From NCBI GenBank assembly GCA_937991535.1, contig CALKHN010000028.1, forward strand, positions 1 through 64,000: a DNA stretch of 64,000 bases, written 5' to 3'. A model generated the notes under the pieces. The model saw only the letters and a program-made list of their open reading frames with translations. It was not told where the DNA came from and did no database searches. A program made the position numbers and the translations under genes. Positions 60,137 to 64,000 of the stretch are shown here, one piece after another. Numbering within the stretch: the first letter of the stretch is position 1; every line of letters starts with the position of its first letter. This DNA comes from an uncultured Sphingobacteriales bacterium (lineage in GTDB: Bacteria; Bacteroidota; Bacteroidia; Chitinophagales; Chitinophagaceae).

Positions 60137-62029
60137 TTACAGTACAAACAATTGAATAATTAATAAAACCAACGCTGCAACAACCATCATTAAAATATAC
60201 GCACCTACCTGACCGTTTTGCAATAATCTTAACTGGCGGCCGCCATAATTTACCAGTTTGCCTACGCCATTTACCAGACCGTCTATTCCAAGTTTTTCTA
60301 CTACGTTGTTCAATAGCAGCGATAACCTTCGCAGGGGATTTACAACAACTGCATCGTACAGTTCATCAACGTACCATGCGTTTTCCAGCACTTTACCCAG
60401 ACCGGTTGCATCCTGCAAATCGGGCTTTTTGCTGAACCTGCTTACCGCATATAAGACAGCAAGGGCTGAAACCCCGGCGGAAATGCCCATGAGCAGGTAT
60501 TCCGTTGAATGATCGAGGTGAGGTGCATGTTGTAATGCAACTGACCCGGCAAAAACAGGTGAAAGAAAATTTGCTAAGTGATGTGTGCCACCCAGCGCCG
60601 CCGGCACACCTACAAACCCTGCAACTGCAGAAAGAATAGCAAGAATGATCAGTGGCCAGGTCATCGCTTTGGGACTTTCATGCAGGTGATGCTCCTGGTC
60701 CTGTGTCCCTCTGAATTTTCCAAGGAAAGTAGTGGCATATAACCTGAACATATAGAAAGCGGTCATTGCGGCGCCCAATACGCCTATAATCCAGTAGGCT
60801 TTATTTACGGAAAACGCAGCAGCTAAAATTTCGTCTTTCGAAAAGAATCCACTGAGCGGCGGAATGCCTGCAATAGCAATACAGGCCACTAAAAAGGTCC
60901 AGTGCGTGGTGGGCAAATACTTTTTTAATCCTCCCATTTTCCTGATGTCCTGTTCATGATGCATGGCATGTATAACCGAACCTGCACCGAGGAAGAGCAG
61001 CGCCTTGAAAAAAGCATGTGTCATTACGTGAAATACAGCCCCGGTATATGCGCCAACACCCAACCCCAAAAACATATAACCCAACTGGCTTACGGTAGAA
61101 TATGCCAGCACTTTTTTAATGTCGTTTTGTTTTAATGCTATAGTAGCCGCAAAGATGGCAGTAGCCAGTCCAACTACCGCAACAACACCCTGCGTTGTGG
61201 GCGCGAGCGTATATAAAATATTGCTTCTTGCTATCATGTAAATGCCGGCAGTAACCATGGTGGCCGCATGTATGAGCGCCGATACCGGGGTAGGGCCGGC
61301 CATTGCATCGGGCAGCCAGGTATACAAGGGGATTTGGGCACTTTTGCCGGTGGCCCCAAGCAGCAGCAGCAGCGTAATACCCACCAAAGCCATATCGTTC
61401 ATTTCCATACCGGCGGCCTTGCCAAATATTTCACCAAAATTCAATGAGCCAAACTGCTGAATCATCCAGAAAACAGCCAGCAGGAAGCCGAAGTCGCCGA
61501 TGCGGTTCATGATAAAAGCCTTCTTTGCCGCATTGGTAAAATCCGTATTCTTAAACCAGTATCCAATGAGCAGGTAAGAACACAATCCTACGCCTTCCCA
61601 ACCAATGAACATAATGAGATAGTTGGAGCCAAGCACCAGCAGCAGCATGGAAAACACAAAAAGATTGAGAAAAGAGAAGTACCGGGCATAGTGAGCGGAG
61701 GTTTCTTCATGCATGTACGCGGTTGAATATACATGGATCAAAAATCCCACACCTGTTATGATAAGCATAAAAATAGCTGACAGTTGATCTACCTGGAAAG
61801 CAAATGGTATTTCCAGCGAGCCGATAGAAATAAAATCGAAAAGCTTTACAACACCGGTGTGTCCCGCTCTTACTTCAAAAAACAGGATAATGCTGATAAT
61901 AAAAGAGGCCAGTATAACCCCACAGCCAATGATGGCGGTGAGTGATTTGGATAAACTTTTCCTTGCCAGCCCGTTGATCAGAAAACCAATCAGCGGAAAC
62001 AGGGGAACCAGGTAAACTAATTTGCTCAT
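60137..62029 (-). CDS. nuoL: NADH-quinone oxidoreductase subunit L
   Basis: Largest antiporter-like subunit of complex I, 630 residues. It has the quinone-side N-terminus (LVPLFPLIGFLINGL), FIGWEGVGLCSYLLIGYWF, KKAFIMNRIGDFGFLLA, PLYTWLPDAMAGPTPVSALI with the HAATMVTAG that follows, and NDIKKVLAYSTVSQLGYM. The C-terminus is long (after about 500), as expected for the lateral amphipathic helix and its anchor. Confidence 0.96.
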   Translation of the reverse strand: MSKLVYLVPLFPLIGFLINGLARKSLSKSLTAIIGCGVILASFIISIILFFEVRAGHTGVVKLFDFISIGSLEIPFAFQVDQLSAIFMLIITGVGFLIHVYSTAYMHEETSAHYARYFSFLNLFVFSMLLLVLGSNYLIMFIGWEGVGLCSYLLIGYWFKNTDFTNAAKKAFIMNRIGDFGFLLAVFWMIQQFGSLNFGEIFGKAAGMEMNDMALVGITLLLLLGATGKSAQIPLYTWLPDAMAGPTPVSALIHAATMVTAGIYMIARSNILYTLAPTTQGVVAVVGLATAIFAATIALKQNDIKKVLAYSTVSQLGYMFLGLGVGAYTGAVFHVMTHAFFKALLFLGAGSVIHAMHHEQDIRKMGGLKKYLPTTHWTFLVACIAIAGIPPLSGFFSKDEILAAAFSVNKAYWIIGVLGAAMTAFYMFRLYATTFLGKFRGTQDQEHHLHESPKAMTWPLIILAILSAVAGFVGVPAALGGTHHLANFLSPVFAGSVALQHAPHLDHSTEYLLMGISAGVSALAVLYAVSRFSKKPDLQDATGLGKVLENAWYVDELYDAVVVNPLRRLSLLLNNVVEKLGIDGLVNGVGKLVNYGGRQLRLLQNGQVGAYILMMVVAALVLLIIQLFVL

Positions 62030-62084
62030 ATCAGATCAGGTACAAAAGATAAATTAAAAATAGGATCAATTTATTCCTGTACGT

Positions 62085-62420
62085 TTAGTGTTTTAGTCTG
62101 TTCAAAAAATTCACATCTATCGAATGGGTATTGCGGTACATCATCACGATGATGGCCAGTCCAACACTTACTTCGGCCGCCGCTACTACCATAATAAAAA
62201 ATACAAATAACTGTGCATCCGTGCCGGCTTTTGTAGCCGCGTCAAAGGTGGAAGCCGCCAGGTAATGCATTTTTGAAAAGGCCACCAGCAATAAATTAAC
62301 CGCATTCAGCATTAACTCAACACACATAAAAATAATGATCACATTGCGGCGGGTTAAAACACCTATTACGCCAATACAAAATAGCGCCACTGATAAAAAT
62401 ATATAATGATTGATGGTCAT
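62085..62420 (-). CDS. nuoK: NADH-quinone oxidoreductase subunit K
   Basis: Small three-helix membrane subunit, 111 residues (usual 100-110). It carries the conserved glutamates of the proton path in MCVELMLNAVNLLLVAFSK and in VAAAEVSVGLAIIVMMYRN. A gap of 129 bp separates it from nuoJ upstream; that gap holds repeats. Confidence 0.95.
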   Translation of the reverse strand: MTINHYIFLSVALFCIGVIGVLTRRNVIIIFMCVELMLNAVNLLLVAFSKMHYLAASTFDAATKAGTDAQLFVFFIMVVAAAEVSVGLAIIVMMYRNTHSIDVNFLNRLKH

Positions 62421-62549
62421 GTTTGTTTTACGTTACAGGTTTTAAGTTTCAGGTTTTGGAAAATGTACTGGCGCCAAGTTACTTACTACACAGCATTCCT
62501 TGCTTTTTGTCTTTTTCACCTCTCACATCTGCCCTCTTACCCCTTACCA
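62421..62549. repeat. Repeat-filled nuoJ-nuoK gap
   Basis: Contains a degenerate pair TTACAGGTTTTAAG / TTTCAGGTTTTGG (about 62431-62459) and a CCTCTCAC, CCTCTTACC, CCTTACC series (about 62519-62550). Both belong to the same G-rich families, read on the other strand, as the repeats at 5670 and 55715. Confidence 0.5.
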
Positions 62550-63050
62550 CTAATTCTTTTTCCCTATCACCACTGCTCCTACCATAGCGCTCAAAAAAAG
62601 CACACTGCTTATTTCAAATGGCAATATATAATCTTTAAACAATACCATTCCCAAACTATTGATCAGTCCAATATCACCTGAGTGCATCAATACTTCCCGA
62701 CGCATACTTTCAGTATCTTTCAAAGCGGCTATCAATACCAGCATCAGGCTTCCGCCGGATAGTACACCGGCGAATTTCAGCCACTTCTTTTTCACTGGTG
62801 GTGCGGGCATATTGAGGTTCATAAGCATCACCACAAAAAGAAAAAGCACCATAATAGCACCCGCATAAACAATAATATTTACAATAGCAAGAAACTGCGC
62901 ATTCAGCAATACATAGTGCCCCGAGATAGAGAAGAAAGTTACAATCAGCCACAGTATACTGTGAACGGGATTTTTGCTGAAGATAACCATCAGCGCACTG
63001 CCAAGTGTTAGTATAGTAAGAACCCAGAAAAGAAGCTGTGTTATTCCCAT
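62550..63050 (-). CDS. nuoJ: NADH-quinone oxidoreductase subunit J
   Basis: Five-helix membrane subunit of 166 residues. It shows NPVHSILWLIVTFFSISGHY, the FLAIVNIIVYAGAIMVLFLFVVMLMN segment characteristic of NuoJ (with the pi-bulge helix), and a C-terminal helix (ISSVLFLSAMVGAVVIG). It lies 33 bp after nuoI. Confidence 0.95.
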   Translation of the reverse strand: MGITQLLFWVLTILTLGSALMVIFSKNPVHSILWLIVTFFSISGHYVLLNAQFLAIVNIIVYAGAIMVLFLFVVMLMNLNMPAPPVKKKWLKFAGVLSGGSLMLVLIAALKDTESMRREVLMHSGDIGLINSLGMVLFKDYILPFEISSVLFLSAMVGAVVIGKKN

Positions 63051-63083
63051 TATTTTAATGCGTTCGTTTTGGTCAGATCAGTA

Positions 63084-63635
63084 TTATGATTTTTTCTTTT
63101 TATCCAAAAGTCCTTTTGCCGCTGCATATTCCTCCGGCTGCGTTACAGGATCGGGAATCAGCAAATCATCCTTACTATATATGAAACTTTTGCGGCTGTA
63201 ATTGGCAGGTGCAAAAGTTTCACTTAAATATATCGCGTCTTTAGGACAAGCTTCTTCACACAAACCACAAAATATACAGCGCAGCATATTGATTTCATAT
63301 TTAGCCGCATATTTTTCTTCCCGGTATAAGTGTTCCTCGCCGGGCAAACGTTCGGCCGCTTCCATGGTGATGGCTTCCGCAGGGCATGCTACCGCGCAAA
63401 GTCCGCAGGCAGTACATCTCTCCCGGCCTTCTTCATCGCGGTTCAATACCTGCAATCCTCTGAAAACCGGGCTAAAAGGGCGTGTTTCTTCAGGATATTG
63501 TATCGTAACCTTCTTTTTAAAAAAATGTTTCAGGGTAATACTCATGCCCTTAAATATCTCCCACAGGTATATCTTCTCAAGCCAGTTCATTGGCCTCCGG
63601 TCAACTAATTTAGCTCTTTGTGTTAAAGCATCCAT
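63084..63635 (-). CDS. nuoI: NADH-quinone oxidoreductase subunit I (2x 4Fe-4S)
   Basis: Peripheral-arm subunit carrying clusters N6a and N6b. The 183 residues contain two CxxCxxCxxxCP motifs, C74-C77-C80-C84 (CTACGLCAVACP) and C120-C123-C126-C130 (CIFCGLCEEACP), and the N-terminal amphipathic segment typical of NuoI. ATG at residue 16 is an alternative start. Gene order H-I-J-K-L-M-N is standard. Confidence 0.95.
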   Translation of the reverse strand: MDALTQRAKLVDRRPMNWLEKIYLWEIFKGMSITLKHFFKKKVTIQYPEETRPFSPVFRGLQVLNRDEEGRERCTACGLCAVACPAEAITMEAAERLPGEEHLYREEKYAAKYEINMLRCIFCGLCEEACPKDAIYLSETFAPANYSRKSFIYSKDDLLIPDPVTQPEEYAAAKGLLDKKKKS

Positions 63636-63716
63636 AACTACTCTTTTGATTCTTCCGGTAAGGAAGTTTTAAAAGTTGTACAAAAGTATTTTTATCAGCT
63701 ATACAACCCAACTAAT

Positions 63717-64000
63717 TCAATGTGCTTTCATAGTAAACAATACTATAGCTCCCGTAATTACCATATTGAACAATGCCAGGGGGATCAATCCCTTCCACCC
63801 TAAATTCATCAACTGATCATACCTGAATCTTGGCAAGGTCCATCTTATCCACATGAATATGAAAATAAGTAGGAAGGCTTTGCCGAATAATGCCACGAGT
63901 CCCACAATCAGTGCGCTAGCTCCTGATAGTTTCGCTTCGTCCACAAAAGGCATATCATACCCGCCCAGAAATAATACCGCTATAACGGTACAACTGATAA
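63717..64000 (-). CDS. nuoH: NADH-quinone oxidoreductase subunit H, C-terminal part (cut by window)
   Basis: The frame is open to the window edge and gives the last 94 codons of the quinone-channel subunit: VIAVLFLGGYDMPFVDEAKL, then KAFLLIFIFMWIRWTLPRFRYDQLMNLGWK and a final transmembrane helix. The RWTLPRFRYDQLMxLGWK motif is diagnostic for NuoH. The N-terminal two thirds lie beyond the window. Confidence 0.93.
   Translation of the reverse strand, partial: ISCTVIAVLFLGGYDMPFVDEAKLSGASALIVGLVALFGKAFLLIFIFMWIRWTLPRFRYDQLMNLGWKGLIPLALFNMVITGAIVLFTMKAH

Overview
The window reads as a chromosome segment of an aerobic Bacteroidota bacterium, most likely of the Chitinophagaceae or a close relative. 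The phylum rests on a SusC/SusD pair, one ExbB/TonB operon with three ExbD paralogues, a futalosine-pathway MqnE, DUF4136 and head-GIN (DUF2807) lipoproteins, LuxR-type two-component pairs, and a promoter of the Bacteroidota type TTTG-N20-TAnnTTTG at 47058-47089. The family-level placement is inference from gene content and from the many degenerate G-rich repeats in gene gaps. No rRNA, tRNA or CRISPR array was seen.

Layout. 1-4852: SusC/SusD nutrient uptake pair with a strong terminator. 5146-8591 (minus): CHASE3/PAS histidine kinase, LuxR-type regulator and a receiver-only paralogue. 8935-10237: two envelope proteins. 10296-13635: YqgE, an unpaired histidine kinase and QueA. 13971-30332: a nearly complete division and cell wall (dcw) cluster, mraZ-rsmH-ftsL-ftsI-murE-mraY-murD-ftsW-murG-murC-ftsQ-ftsA-ftsZ, with a four-unit MraZ box upstream and a terminator after ftsZ; murF, murB and ddl are absent from it. 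30493-35640: a TIGR01777 epimerase-like protein, a head-GIN lipoprotein, MqnE, a VCBS protein, a small unknown and a 2Fe-2S ferredoxin. 35867-38446 (minus): a TPR histidine kinase and LuxR regulator, divergent from four secreted proteins of unknown role (38688-44115).

44116-47683 is the accessory region. It lies just downstream of the 3' end of mnmE and is a patchwork of decayed mobile-element genes (ABC ATPase tail, zinc-ribbon/helix-turn-helix fragments, hsdM piece, DUF3987 tail) around an apparently intact AbiEi/AbiEii toxin-antitoxin pair. A 118-bp exact direct repeat (44466-44583 and 47552-47669) brackets it. The abiE locus has a recognisable promoter and two copies of an inverted repeat, one over the promoter and one at the antitoxin/toxin junction. 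Three TACCC-N4-GGGTA palindromes remain without their regulator.

47684-52840 (minus): exbB-exbD-exbD-tonB-exbD-mnmE, the energy supply for TonB-dependent transporters such as the SusC here. 53144-57037: a secreted zinc metalloprotease and a MacB-type permease. 57115-64000 (minus): the complex I membrane arm nuoH(partial)-I-J-K-L-M-N, with a 13-unit octamer tandem repeat between nuoM and nuoN. Complex I and menaquinone made through MqnE would generate the proton gradient used by ExbB/ExbD/TonB.
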